Positions 27,855 through 37,881 of a stretch of 39,342 nt of DNA are shown piece after piece. The notes beneath the pieces were generated by a model. The model was not told where the DNA came from and did no database searches. It saw only the letters and a program-made list of their open reading frames with translations. The translations under genes and the position numbers were made by a program. Position 1 is the stretch's first letter; the number at the start of each line of letters is the position of its first letter. The stretch comes from Desulfosarcina cetonica JCM 12296. GTDB lineage: Bacteria > Desulfobacterota > Desulfobacteria > Desulfobacterales > Desulfosarcinaceae. Location of the stretch: positions 1 to 39,342 of the forward strand of contig NZ_BBCC01000041.1 in assembly GCF_001311845.1 (NCBI RefSeq). Reading direction: 5' to 3'.

Positions 27855-29580
27855 ATGTTTAGAACCCTTACCCTTGCCATGATGATCTTGTTCGTAACGG
27901 CCATGGCGGCCCAGGCGGCCACCGTGCGCGCGGTGGTGGACCGCAATCAAGTGACCGTGGGCGAATCCATCAGCCTGCAGGTCACCATCGAGGGCGGTGA
28001 CGGCGACGTGGATCTATCGGGCATCACCGACTTCAAGACCGTCTCCCAGGGCTCAACCAGCAGCTTCCAGATGGTCAACGGTCACACCTCACGCCAAATG
28101 ATCTACACCTACGTCCTGGTTCCCCTTACCGCCGGTCATCTGACCATTCCGGCCATCCCCATCACCATCGACGGCAAGGTTCATTACACGACGCCCATCG
28201 GCATCACGGTCTCCCAGGAGCCACCGGCCGACAGCGGCCAGCGGGATGTTTACGTGAGCGCCGAGGTGTCCCAAAGCGATCCCTGGGTGGGGCAGCAAAT
28301 CGTCTACACATTTCACCTTTTCAATGCGGTCCAGATCGCCGATGCCAAATTCCAGGCGCCCGAATTCGAAGCTTCCACGCCGAGGAACTCCAGGATCGCC
28401 AATCCCAGCGCACGATTATCAACGGCCGTGAATTCATCGTCACCGACGTGACCTACATTCTCGTACCGGTCAAATCCGGGACCCTGACCATCGAACCGGC
28501 CGTGCTGCAGGTTGGCCTTTTGCGGCGCAGCCGCCGGCCATCACCGTTTGCCGGCATGGATGCCTTTTTCGGGCGGGGTGAAATGACCACCCGCATGCTG
28601 CAGAGCGATCCCCTCACGGTAACGGTACGCGACCTGCCGGCCCGGCCGTCGGGCGTGAAGTTCTCCGGACTGGTGGGCCGCTTCGATATCCAGGCCAAAC
28701 TGGATAAAAGCGACCTGCCGGTAGGCGATTCGGCCACCCTGACCGTTGCCATCAGCGGCACGGGGAATATCATGGATGCGGCGCCACCGGCGATTCCCGT
28801 ACCCGCCGATTTCAAATCCTATGCCGACAACCCAGAGGAGTCGATCCAAAAAGGTGCCAACGGATACAGTGGCAGCAAAACCTTCCGCACGGCCCTGGTG
28901 CCGGTACAAGCGGGAAAATTCCGCATCAAGCCCATCACCCTGAGCTATTTCGACGTGGCCGCCGGCACCTACCGCATCGTGGCCACACCGGCGCTGGACA
29001 TTCGCGTTACCCCCTCGGCCGCCGGCGCCAACGACATCGACGTGGTTCGCGCGGCGCCGGGTCAGCCCCCGTCGCTAAAAAACGGGTCGAGTTCACCGGC
29101 CGGGATATCCTGCCGCTGAAAACGGGCCTGGAGGTCCTGCAGTCCCGACGATCCATGGCGCCTTGGGTCTTCACGCTGCTCCTGGTCCTGCCGATCCTGG
29201 GCTTTCTCATCACCCGCACGGCCCTTGGCCGCCTGAGAAAGGTTGAATCCCCGGAACAGATCATGGCCGAGCGGGCCCGCCAGGCCCTGAAATCCGCCAC
29301 CGCCGTTGATGCGAGCGATACCGAATTTCTCTCGGCGCTCTATCGCGCCCTGGTGTCGGCCATCCTCGGCCGCCAGGGCAGCATGGGCACATCGCTCACC
29401 TGGTCGGAAGCCCGCACGCGGCTGATCGCCATCGGCTGGGATGCGGTTGACGCTGACGCGGCCGCCCGGCTGCTGGAAACGGTGGAGTCGTTCAACTACT
29501 CCGGCGGCAGCCTGGACCGTGACAAGCGCAGCGATCTTCTGGAGCGGACACGCCAGGTGGTACGGAGGCTGGCACGATGA
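27855..29580 (+). CDS. batD: BatD-like membrane protein (two frameshifts)
   Basis: A signal peptide (LAMMILFVTAMAAQA) precedes tandem immunoglobulin-like BatD domains (VRAVVDRNQVTVGESISLQV and so on). A membrane helix (PWVFTLLLVLPILGFLI) and a cytoplasmic helical tail follow. Reading requires two added bases. One G at about 28371 gives EFEGFHAEELQDRQSQRTII before VTYILVPVKSG. One G at about 29070 gives PVAKKRVEFTGRDILPL before the membrane helix. The repaired length is 575 residues. Domain order and length then match BatD, which suggests sequence errors rather than decay. The stop overlaps the batE start (ATGA). Confidence 0.85.
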
Positions 29581-30328
29581 AACGACCGATCCTCACCACA
29601 ATGGGGCTTCTGCTGATACTTCTGCTGACAGCCAGCGCCGGCGCCAATGAAGCGGCCCAGACCTTCATGGCCGGGACCACGGCCTATCAGAAGGGCGATT
29701 GGCCGGCGGCCATCACGGCCTTCAAGCAGTTGACCGACAAGGGTATCGACAACGGGCTTTTATTCTACGACCTGGGCAACGCTACCTGAAAAACGACGAT
29801 CTGGGCCACGCCCGGCTCTGGTATGAGCGTGCCTTAAAGCGAATCCCAGACAACCCGGACCTGCATTTCAACTACACCTACGCCCTGACCCTGACCAAGG
29901 ACGAACCCGGGGAAAAGGATTCGCCGCTCTTGCGGATTCTCTTTTTCTGGAAATACCAGCTCAGCCCGGCCACGATCCGCTGGATCGCCCTGGTTCTCAA
30001 CGCCGTGCTTTGGATATCCCTTGCCGTGCTGGCCATCCGCAAAAAACAGATCCTGCGTCCCAGCATCCTCCTGATCGCCGCCGGAACCGTGATCTTCTCC
30101 GCCACTGCCGCATTCAATTACATTGAAGCCACCCGTATCAAAAATGCCATCATCCTGCCTGCCGAAGTCGCCGTGCGCTCCGGTTTCGGCGACACGGCCA
30201 CCCAGCTCTTCGTCCTGCACGCCGGCACCCGCGTGCGCGTGGAACGCGAAACCGACACCCACCTGCTCATCCGCTACACGGATGACAAAATCGGGTGGGT
30301 GAAAAGGGCGGATGCGGGAGTGATCTGA
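29577..30328 (+). CDS. batE: BatE-like TPR/SH3 membrane protein (frameshifted)
   Basis: The order of parts is a signal peptide (LLLILLLTASAGANEA), TPR-like helices (AYQKGDWPAAITAFKQL and YDLGNAYLKNDDLGHARLWY), two membrane helices (about 120-165) and a C-terminal bacterial SH3 domain (TRVRVERETDTHLLIRYTD). The first frame ends at 29789 (LGNAT). One C added near 29782 restores LGNAYLKND and a 250-residue protein. This is the last gene of the operon and is followed by a hairpin. BatE is thought to work with the other Bat proteins at the inner membrane. Confidence 0.85.
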
Positions 30329-30346
30329 TATTGCGGATTCCCCGTA

Positions 30347-30370
30347 GTGGGCGAAAAATCTTTCGCCCAC
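30347..30370. terminator. Hairpin after the bat operon
   Basis: GTGGGCGAAA (30347-30356) and TTTCGCCCAC (30361-30370) form a perfect 10-bp stem with a 4-base loop, 19 bases after batE. There is no T-run, so intrinsic termination is likely but not certain. Confidence 0.5.
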
Positions 30371-30430
30371 ACACCCTCTACAGGTAAGTTTACGCCCCTC
30401 CGCCAGCCACTATTATGAACCGATTTTACC

Positions 30431-30459
30431 TTGCACAAGCCGGCGGCATATTGTATTTT
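30431..30459 (+). promoter_or_regulatory. Candidate sigma-70 promoter of the AlbA_2-nuclease/NTPase unit
   Basis: TTGCAC (30431-30436) and TATTTT (30454-30459) are separated by 17 bases and followed by an A/T-rich leader of about 100 bases before the start codon at 30560. The position between two transcription units supports it. Confidence 0.45.
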
Positions 30460-30559
30460 TTCAATAAGTTTGGAGAGTCTCATAATTTTCAGTTAAAACC
30501 ACAGCGATCAATGGATAGGCATTGCCATTCATGGGGTAAAGGTGTCATGGGGAACTGAA

Positions 30560-31891
30560 ATGGACAAGCAAACGCTCCAGGAGAGTGAGACCGCCGAACT
30601 GAAAAAAAGCTTGGCCGAACTCAAGCAAGGCCTGATCTCGATGGTCGCCATCCTGAACAAACACAAGGCCGGAACCTTGTGGTTCGGCGTGCGCAATGAC
30701 GGGGCGGTTGTCGGTTTATCCATTAACGAGAAAACCCTTCGCGACCTATCTCAAGCTATTGCCGCCCATATCGAACCCAAAATCTTTCCAGAGATTTCTG
30801 AAATCACCATCGATGACAAAACCTGTATTAAAATAGCCTTCGCCGGTGATGACGTGCCCTATTTTGCCTATGGGCGCGCCTATATGCGGGTCGCCGATGA
30901 AGACCGCCAGTTGAGCGTCAAGCAACTAAAAAATCTCATTGCCGCCCAAAGCCGGGAATCCCTGCGTTGGGACAATCAGCCCGGCAAGTTTACCCTCACC
31001 GATCTGGACCTGGAAAAAATAAAACGGTTCGTGGATCTTGCCAAACTCGTCTGGGATACCCCGCAAAATGCGCTGGCCAAACTGGGATTGACCCAAAATG
31101 GCCAGTTGCTCAATCCGGCCCGGCTCTTTTTCGGTAATCAGCCGCTCCAACTTCGATGTGCGGTCTTTTTGAGCACCGAAAGTTCCACCATTGTCGATCG
31201 CCACGATTTCAATGGCGACATTCTCGAACTGATCGAAGAGGCCCAGAAGTATATCCTCAAAAATATCCATATCGGCATGCGGGTCGAGGGATTACGCCGC
31301 ATGGACGTGCCGGAAATCGCGGTCGAAGCCCTGCGCGAGGCGGTTATCAACGCCTTTTGTCACCGTGACTACTACGATCCGGACTACGTTCAGGTCGCGA
31401 TTTTCAAGGACCGGGTAGAAATCCGCAACCCCGGCACCCTATTCGGGAATTTAACGATCGCGGATCTGCGCAAGGGCAATGTCTCCCAGCGTCGCAACCC
31501 CTTGATCGCCGATCTGTTCCGACGGATTGAAATGGTTGAAGCCTGGGGCCGTGGCATGCCGTTGATTCTGAAATATGCGCCGGACGTGGACTTCCGTGAG
31601 ATCGGCAATCTGTTTATTGTTTCGTTTCCCCGGCCTTCCTTTTTTGAGCTGGAGAGTGAAGGGGGAACCGCTACCCAAGAAACTACCCAAGAAACTACCC
31701 AAGAAAAAATCATTGCCGCCCTAAAAACCGAGCCAACCCTGACCCGCAAGTTACTGGCCCAACAAATGGGGATTTCAGAAGATGGGGTAAAGTATCATCT
31801 AAATAAGCTGCGGGCTGCGGGAAGAATTCGACATGTGGGGCCAAATAGGGGAGGACGGTGGGAGGTGGCGAAAGCAGGAACAGAAAAATAG
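30560..31891 (+). CDS. AlbA_2/Schlafen-fold RecG-like ATP-binding protein with winged helix
   Basis: The 443-residue protein has an N-terminal AlbA_2 (Schlafen AlbA) domain (ESETAELKKSLAELKQGLIS to about residue 130, including KAGTLWFGVRNDGAVVGL). A GHKL-type ATP-binding domain of the RecG-related (COG2865) group follows, with ALREAVINAFCHRDYYDPDY and EAWGRGMPLIL. A short Thr/Gln/Glu repeat linker leads to a winged helix (TRKLLAQQMGISEDGVKYHL). The group is widespread and mostly uncharacterised; roles in transcription control or phage response have been suggested. ATG 30560 has GGGGA six bases upstream; a GTG at 30542 is less likely. The giant nuclease/NTPase gene begins only ten bases after its stop, so they form one operon. 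Confidence 0.87.
   Translation: MDKQTLQESETAELKKSLAELKQGLISMVAILNKHKAGTLWFGVRNDGAVVGLSINEKTLRDLSQAIAAHIEPKIFPEISEITIDDKTCIKIAFAGDDVPYFAYGRAYMRVADEDRQLSVKQLKNLIAAQSRESLRWDNQPGKFTLTDLDLEKIKRFVDLAKLVWDTPQNALAKLGLTQNGQLLNPARLFFGNQPLQLRCAVFLSTESSTIVDRHDFNGDILELIEEAQKYILKNIHIGMRVEGLRRMDVPEIAVEALREAVINAFCHRDYYDPDYVQVAIFKDRVEIRNPGTLFGNLTIADLRKGNVSQRRNPLIADLFRRIEMVEAWGRGMPLILKYAPDVDFREIGNLFIVSFPRPSFFELESEGGTATQETTQETTQEKIIAALKTEPTLTRKLLAQQMGISEDGVKYHLNKLRAAGRIRHVGPNRGGRWEVAKAGTEK
31671..31706 (+). repeat. Three perfect 12-bp tandem repeats inside the AlbA_2 gene
   Basis: CTACCCAAGAAA occurs three times in a row and encodes the linker TTQETTQE between the ATP-binding domain and the winged helix. Units are 12 bp, so copy-number changes keep the frame and only change linker length. 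Confidence 0.85.
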
Positions 31892-33093
31892 GAGCCCGCT
31901 GATGGCTTATGAGCCTGGTGGAATGTCGGAAAAGTTAGGCAACCGGTATGAAGGCAGATGGGTTGCCAAACAGCTTTTAAGGCTATTAAACGAGGAGATT
32001 CGATCCGTAACCGTTGAGCTTATCGGACCTGAAGAGGAGGGTGTTGACCTCCTGGTGGTGAAGAAAAACAATGTGCGCCAGTTGCAACAATGCAAAGCAC
32101 GAATGGCAAACCAGAATTCATGGTCGGTCAGGGCACTGGCGACCAGAGGCATCCTTGGCCATCTACAAAACCATCTCGACCGTGACCCACAAGTGGAGTT
32201 TGTGCTTGTTTCCAGTATTCCGGCGCAACCGTTGGGCGATATTTGTGACAGCACCCGAAATTCCAATGAAAACCCCCTGGATTTTTACCGATATCAAATC
32301 AGCAACATAGGCGAAGCACGACAAAAAACGTTCAGTGAATTTTGCGCCGCTCTGGGACTCAAGCCAGGCCAACCGGAAGACCTTGCAATAGCGTTCGATT
32401 GTCTAAAACGCACATCCATCGAGCTGTTCCCAGATGATGACAACTCTTGGACAGATCTCCTCACCTGGGCGGGCTTTTTGCTGACGGGTGAGCCGGAAAC
32501 GGCTATCGATGTGCTGCTCACATACGCCGAGAACCATCATCAGTACCGCAAGCCCATTTACGTCGATGGATTGCGAGCCTATCTTGCCGAACGTCACCAC
32601 ATCAACGCAAGAAATCTTAGCCACGACCACCGAATCGCTCCGGCCGTTGAAGAACTGAAAATACAATTTTTTGATTCCATCATACCCGGTTTGATCCATG
32701 GAGAGGTCATCCCGCGGCAGGAAACCCATCGGATCATCGAATCTCTCGGATCCGGTCAAGATGTGATTTTGCATGGACCTGCCGGATATGGAAAGAGCGG
32801 TATTCTTTATGAATTAAGCGAATATCTTCAACGGGAAAAAATCCCCTTTCTTGCTGTTCGTCTTGACCGACGAATTCCAGAAAATACCGCCAGGCAATTT
32901 GGGATCTCCATGGGGCTACCTGACTCGCCGGTGTCTTCGCTTGCCGGCCTGGCTGCCAGGAGGAACGCAGTCCTTATACTCGACCAGCTCGATGCCATTC
33001 GGTGGACAACGGCCCATTCCAGCGCAGCAATGGACGTATGCAAAGAGTTGGTTCGGCAGACAAAATCACTGAGAACGGAAGGTACAAAGATTC

Positions 33094-33101
33094 TCATTGT
33101 G
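33094..33101. repeat. Target site duplication, left copy
   Basis: TCATTGTG stands directly before the left IS end and is repeated exactly at 34961-34968. It forms the end of an Ile-Val codon stretch of the host gene. Confidence 0.95.
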
Positions 33102-33124
33102 GGGCTTGGTTCTAACTTCGCCCA
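33102..33124 (+). repeat. IS left terminal inverted repeat
   Basis: The 23-base end begins GGGCTTGGTT and matches the reverse complement of the right end at 21 of 23 positions. Confidence 0.92.
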
Positions 33125-33131
33125 GAACCCG

Positions 33132-34811
33132 TTAAGCGGCCAATTTTAGCCGGGTTCTTGGCCGCGCCGGATAATCCACATTATCCAAGAGATATTCAAA
33201 GAGATCGTTCGGTTTAGCCTCGAAAAATCGTTCAGCCGCCGTGGTGCCATCTCGCCTTTTGATGTAATAATTGTGCATGACGGTAGATGCTTTTAAATGT
33301 CGATCACTCAGACGATGAATCCCTTGATGGCGGAGTGCTAATTGCGCATTTCGCCCTTCAACGCAGGAACTTGATCTTTGAAAAAGTTGAGCACATCGTC
33401 TGGCGGTTTTCTCCAGTTCCTCTATTTTACAATCTGAAACAACGTCGCTGTATCCGTCGAGGACGTTAACCATCGACAATAGCGCATGAGCCTTCTGGAG
33501 GATTTCCGCTTTTCGGTCAACATCTCTTTGTTTCCTTGCCGCCTGTTTCAAATAATAGCCTGGAATCAAATAATTACGCATCAGGTGGCTGTCCCGATCC
33601 GATAGCTGCATATTATCAAGATAAACATCGATCATCTGAAAAAAGAAAGTGATGGTTGCCACCATGCTGTTTACAACGCGTTGAGCCTTATTGACGCGTT
33701 TCTTGCACCGATCCGAAAGATCGGCTGTCGCCGTGTGAATCCGATCAAAACAGTCGCCCAAAAGGTTACGGACGATTTCTGAATCCTGCCTCCGACCGGT
33801 TTCGATGTTATAGGGATGGTAAACGTTTCCTATCTCAGCCTTTGCACTGCGGACGGTTTCGTGGTTCAATCGCGCCTGATCCAAACATTCCTTGGCCTGT
33901 TGCGCTTGTGTTTGAGCCCGTTCAATTCTTTTTTCAAACTGGGGTCTTCGGCCCCGAGGCCGGTTGTCGGCAGTGTCGAATCTCTTTTTCTCCTGCTCTA
34001 TGGGTTGGATCTGCTTGACCGCTTTTTCGTATTCCTTTTCCGCCTTCTTCACCTTTGACATCAAGGCGCCGCAAGTACCTTTTCCAATCTCGTGGATGAC
34101 ATGAAAACAGTCTGGCGAATGATGAACCTTCAGACATGTAAGGGCGTGACTGATCAGGCTGCGGCCCTCATCACTGGCAATCTGAATAACCTCAACCGGA
34201 AATTTATCAAGCGCTTCGCTGACGGCCTCATCCCAGGTTTTGGCCTCGCGATTCGTGGCATATCTTTCGACAAGGATAAAATTGGATACCGGTTCAATGG
34301 CGACAAGACAAATTTCCGGATGAAAAGTCTCGTCCTCACAAAGCGTGATTATTTTTCTCGGCATTTGCCGAGCGAGCCTTTGCCCCTCGTCTCTCCCGAA
34401 TTGGATTATTTTTTCATCCAATTGCGCAGACACCCGACGCTGAGCCGAATAAGATGACGCAACAAATGGAGAAAGGCCTGATCTATCCAGAAAATCGCTG
34501 ACATTGTGGATGCTGGCAGTTCCAGCTTTTGTAAACGATACATGCGCCGATGTCACCAGTCTGTGCAAGAAAGCAATACCGACAGGGTGTTCAAAGAATT
34601 CGATTAAAACGGGGTGAGCATCGATACTATTTTTTCTGGCAAGCCAGTGCCGCAGGGTTTCTCGAGCAATGCCTGCCTTTTTTGCAAAATCACGCTGGCT
34701 AACGTTTTGTTCCCTCGATTCAAAATCGGAAACCAACTTCACCGTATCGGCGCGTTTCCATATCTGTTTTCCGCTTGCTGTATCCGATGATTCAATGTAA
34801 ATTGTCTTCAA
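33132..34811 (-). CDS. DDE-type IS transposase with DUF6399-like C-terminus
   Basis: This 559-residue transposase has an N-terminal helix-turn-helix (SQRDFAKKAGIARETLRHWL). A DDE catalytic core follows, with likely acidic residues in LCEDETFHPE, in IASDEGRSL and in SSCVEGRNAQLALRHQG. A long Gln/Lys/Glu-rich helical insertion lies between the second and third. The end region resembles DUF6399 proteins. It belongs to a poorly classified group (ISNCY-like is a guess). The start shown is TTG; no ATG lies close by and no strong ribosome-binding site is seen. It is intact and fills the element almost end to end. Confidence 0.85.
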   Translation of the reverse strand: MKTIYIESSDTASGKQIWKRADTVKLVSDFESREQNVSQRDFAKKAGIARETLRHWLARKNSIDAHPVLIEFFEHPVGIAFLHRLVTSAHVSFTKAGTASIHNVSDFLDRSGLSPFVASSYSAQRRVSAQLDEKIIQFGRDEGQRLARQMPRKIITLCEDETFHPEICLVAIEPVSNFILVERYATNREAKTWDEAVSEALDKFPVEVIQIASDEGRSLISHALTCLKVHHSPDCFHVIHEIGKGTCGALMSKVKKAEKEYEKAVKQIQPIEQEKKRFDTADNRPRGRRPQFEKRIERAQTQAQQAKECLDQARLNHETVRSAKAEIGNVYHPYNIETGRRQDSEIVRNLLGDCFDRIHTATADLSDRCKKRVNKAQRVVNSMVATITFFFQMIDVYLDNMQLSDRDSHLMRNYLIPGYYLKQAARKQRDVDRKAEILQKAHALLSMVNVLDGYSDVVSDCKIEELEKTARRCAQLFQRSSSCVEGRNAQLALRHQGIHRLSDRHLKASTVMHNYYIKRRDGTTAAERFFEAKPNDLFEYLLDNVDYPARPRTRLKLAA

Positions 34812-34937
34812 GGCTCGATCTGGTATTTGTTGTTGAAAATAAGTAAGTTGGCACTTTCCTATTTTCTCGTATCAGATCGAGCTCAATATGTCCCGCACTA
34901 TCTCAATTTGAGCTTTTTTATCGTCCCTTCGTGTTTA

Positions 34938-34960
34938 TGGGCGAAGTTAGGGCCAAGCCC
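34938..34960 (-). repeat. IS right terminal inverted repeat
   Basis: Read on the minus strand it begins GGGCTTGGCC and continues CTAACTTCGCCCA, the mate of the left end. Confidence 0.92.
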
Positions 34961-34968
34961 TCATTGTG
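34961..34968. repeat. Target site duplication, right copy
   Basis: TCATTGTG follows the right IS end directly. After it the host frame continues with TTT GCC TGC CGA (FACR). Confidence 0.95.
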
Positions 34969-37792
34969 TTTGCCTGCCGAACATTCGATCTGGACCACTT
35001 GATCGCCGAACGGATACTGACTCAGCTCTACACCGGAACAGGGTCTGTGATTTCATGGCTGGGACCTAAAGAGAATCAGTCGCTTTTTCGACGTGAGCAG
35101 CTACGGCAACTGCTTGAAATGCTGTCCGAGGAAACGCCGTCGGACTTTTCTGAGCATGCCCGCGCTTCTGGAATCCGGGGAAGTTCGTTTCCACTTGCAA
35201 CATCTGGTCTTGGAAGTGATCGGTCAGTTGAAGGATATAGATGCAAGTATCGGCCGATATTGCCATGAACTGATAGCGGATAGCTACTGGCAAGAGTATA
35301 TAGTGGAGACGGTTATTTGGGGGCATGCGTCCTGGGTCTTATACATGCTCGAGCAGGGGATTATTGCGAACTGGCTGTCCGGTATGGAAGAACAGAAAAC
35401 CAACCGGGCATTGTGGCTGCTTCGATCCGTGGCGGAGTCTATTCCGGACCAAGTCACAGATGTATTGCAACCCTATCTGAATGAAGGCGGTAAATGGCCG
35501 CAACGAATTCTGAATACCATCTGCTGGAAAGCGGTTGATGATTCCGAACAAATGTTCGAGATACGTCTTCAACTGGCCCGAATGGGACAGGTAAGTGATT
35601 TCATTGCCTGGAAACCTTATTGTGAAAAATATCCGCTGCGCGCCATTCGTTTGATTGAGGCGGTCATATCAACTTGGCGTATCGATGATGAACAAAACGC
35701 TTCCGGCCAAAAAGACCGGTTGGAAAAATGGTATGATGAGGATATCCAGGCCCTGTACAGTGCGGTAGAACAATTTCCTGGCCAGACATGGGATATGCTG
35801 GTCGACCATATTGAAAGATTGACCGGCATCAGCAATGAACTTTTCGATCCCCGGTTAGAACGATGGAATGATCCCCTTTTGGATGAAAAGAGTGAGGATA
35901 TTGCCAGGGGCGTGGTGAAACTCGTCATTTCGGCGGGCCAGGCAATGGCTGCCAATCAACCCGATGATTTGATAAAGCGGGTTGGCTTACTGGAGAATAG
36001 CATTTCTCCGATTATCCAGAAAATCATTATCTCGGCATATGCCCATCTGCCAGCCACGCATGCAGATGTCGGCATCACTTGGCTTCTTGGAAATCCTCTG
36101 CGATTTCGATTAGGATCGGGCTATCGTGAGCCTGGGTGGATGCCAGCGGTACGCCTTATCAAAGCGTTGTCACCCTATTGCTCTGAAGAGGTGTTCGACA
36201 CGTTGGAAGAAACCATTATCCACTATCATGCCTCTGATGAATTGGTACGCTCTTCAGTGGATGATCTGTTGGATCAAAACTGGATCCAAATCTTAAAAAA
36301 ATCAGCGATCGTGCCTGGCTACGGATCGTCGGAAGCGATAACGTTCCTATGGACAGTGCGATGGGGAAAGGTGTTCAGGTTGGTCCCCATCGAATCTTAA
36401 AAACGTCCATTCGTCATTTTTCAGAAGGCCTTTCTAAAATCGCGAAAACCGATCCTGAACGGTTTGGCCAACTTGCCTTACGATTTCCAGAAACCGTGAA
36501 CCATAGTTATATTTCCGCAATCATTGATAGCTTTCGCTTAACTCAACCCGATAAAAGCCCCCCTGAAGAAAAACAAAAATCATGCGGCCCGCCCGGATAG
36601 AGACCATCGAAGCGGTCTTGGCGAAGTTCCAATCAGGGGATGACCGCGATATCGCCATGGCCTTTTGTCAACTGATCAGAGGAAAACCCGATCAAGCCTG
36701 GTGTGAACAAAGCATCACCAGGTTGGTGCGATATGCCAAAAGCCATCCGGATCTACCTGAAGGAAAATTAAACCTTCATTGCGATAAACACTGCGATGAG
36801 GCTTCGGTTCAAATCCTCTTTCAAAATACCATCAATTGCGTACGGGGCGTGGCGGCCGAGGCCATTGGAAGCTTGCTTTGGGAAAATAATGGTCTCCTGA
36901 AACAAGTCAGGCCCGGCATTGAAGCCCTCGTACAAGATCCGCATCCGGCCGTGCGCATGGCAGCCATCGAGGCCATCGAACCCGTACTGAATTTTGACCG
37001 GGACCTCGCTGTTCAATGGTTTTGTAAAGCATGCGAAAACGATTTGAGAGTGCCGGCGTCACCAAGGGCAACGCGCTTTTTCAATTATGTGATACCGAGT
37101 CATATCGAACAGGTCGCGCCCATTATCCGGCAGATGGTGGTTTCTCCTTTGGAAGAAGTCGCCTTGGAGGGAGCATGCGAAGTAACGGCCCGCTGGCTGT
37201 TTCATGGCTTCTTTGAAAATGAACTCAACATGTGCCGAAAAGGAAACGTTTTTCAACGCAAGGGCGTTGCCACTGTGGCCGCCCAATTGTTGCATGAAAA
37301 CAAATACGCATCTAAATGCAGAGAGCTCTTATGCAATTATGTCAATGATGATAGTAAGGACGTCCGAGATGCATTGCAGAGCATATTCAGGAAGGATGGA
37401 CTGAATAAAAATGACCCTGACCATCAGGCTTTTCTTCAGGCATACATAAAATCAAAAGCCTTTGCCGACAGTCCGGACAATTTCGTCCGCCTATTTGCGG
37501 ATTATCCCGGAAAGTTGATCCCCCTCGCGGAATCGATTTTCAGCGTCTGCTACGAGTTCGCGACAACGCTAAAAGAAAAATTACGTGATCTCGGTGTAAA
37601 ATACCCGTATGCCGCCAAAGAGATGTTGCCGATCCTGTTGCGCCTTTACGAACAGGCGCTGGGTGAAAAAAACAGACCAATTGCAGACCGCTGTTTGGAT
37701 ATATGGGATATTCTCTTTGAAAACCGGGTTGGCCGAGCGATAGAATTGACCAGATCGATAGACACTTGAAAATAGAAACCAAATCTGCCTTT

Positions 37793-37827
37793 CCCGCTAT
37801 CATCGCAGGCAACGCAATGATAGCGGG
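37793..37827 (+). terminator. Terminator hairpin after the nuclease/NTPase gene
   Basis: CCCGCTATCAT (37793-37803) pairs perfectly with ATGATAGCGGG (37817-37827) and is followed by TTATT. It lies 24 bases after the stop codon and closes the two-gene unit. Confidence 0.7.
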
Positions 37828-37881
37828 TTATTCCGGCCCTGAAGACAATCATTTTAACCTCCCCCTTGCCAACCGCCCTCC

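Larger units (their letters stand above)
33102..34960. mobile_element. Complete 1859-bp insertion sequence in the NTPase gene
   Basis: The element has 23-bp terminal inverted repeats (33102-33124 and 34938-34960), which start GGGCTTGG, end CTAACTTCGCCCA and differ only at positions 9-10 (TT versus CC). It is flanked by an exact 8-bp duplication (TCATTGTG). It carries one transposase gene on the minus strand, filling almost the whole element, and no passenger gene. Deleting the element with one copy of the duplication rejoins the host frame as KILIV-FACRTFDL. The intact ends, target duplication and open transposase frame indicate a recent insertion. Confidence 0.93.
31902..37769 (+). pseudogene. 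Giant nuclease / STAND-like NTPase / HEAT-repeat protein, interrupted by an IS
   Basis: A candidate antiphage sensor-effector. An N-terminal PD-(D/E)XK-type nuclease domain shows E17, D49 (GVDLLVV) and the Q-x-K at 63-65 (QLQQCKAR), a Cap4/Mrr-like pattern. A P-loop NTPase follows, with Walker A GPAGYGKS (292-299) and Walker B VLILDQLD (357-364), then a sensor strand KILIVFACRTFDL. The IS (33102-34960) lies inside that strand. The rest is helical and HEAT-like (VQDPHPAVRMAAIEAIEPVL). Removing the IS and one target copy, and correcting three single-base shifts (extra T at 35146-35149, missing A in 36295-36301, one base at 36567-36584), gives a continuous 1333-residue protein. As it stands the gene is truncated at 33149. 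ATG 31902 has GGAG seven bases upstream. Confidence 0.8.

Noticed and set aside
33102..34960. Composite transposon or cargo-bearing element
   Set aside because: Only one transposase gene fits between the terminal repeats and no second IS copy is in the window.
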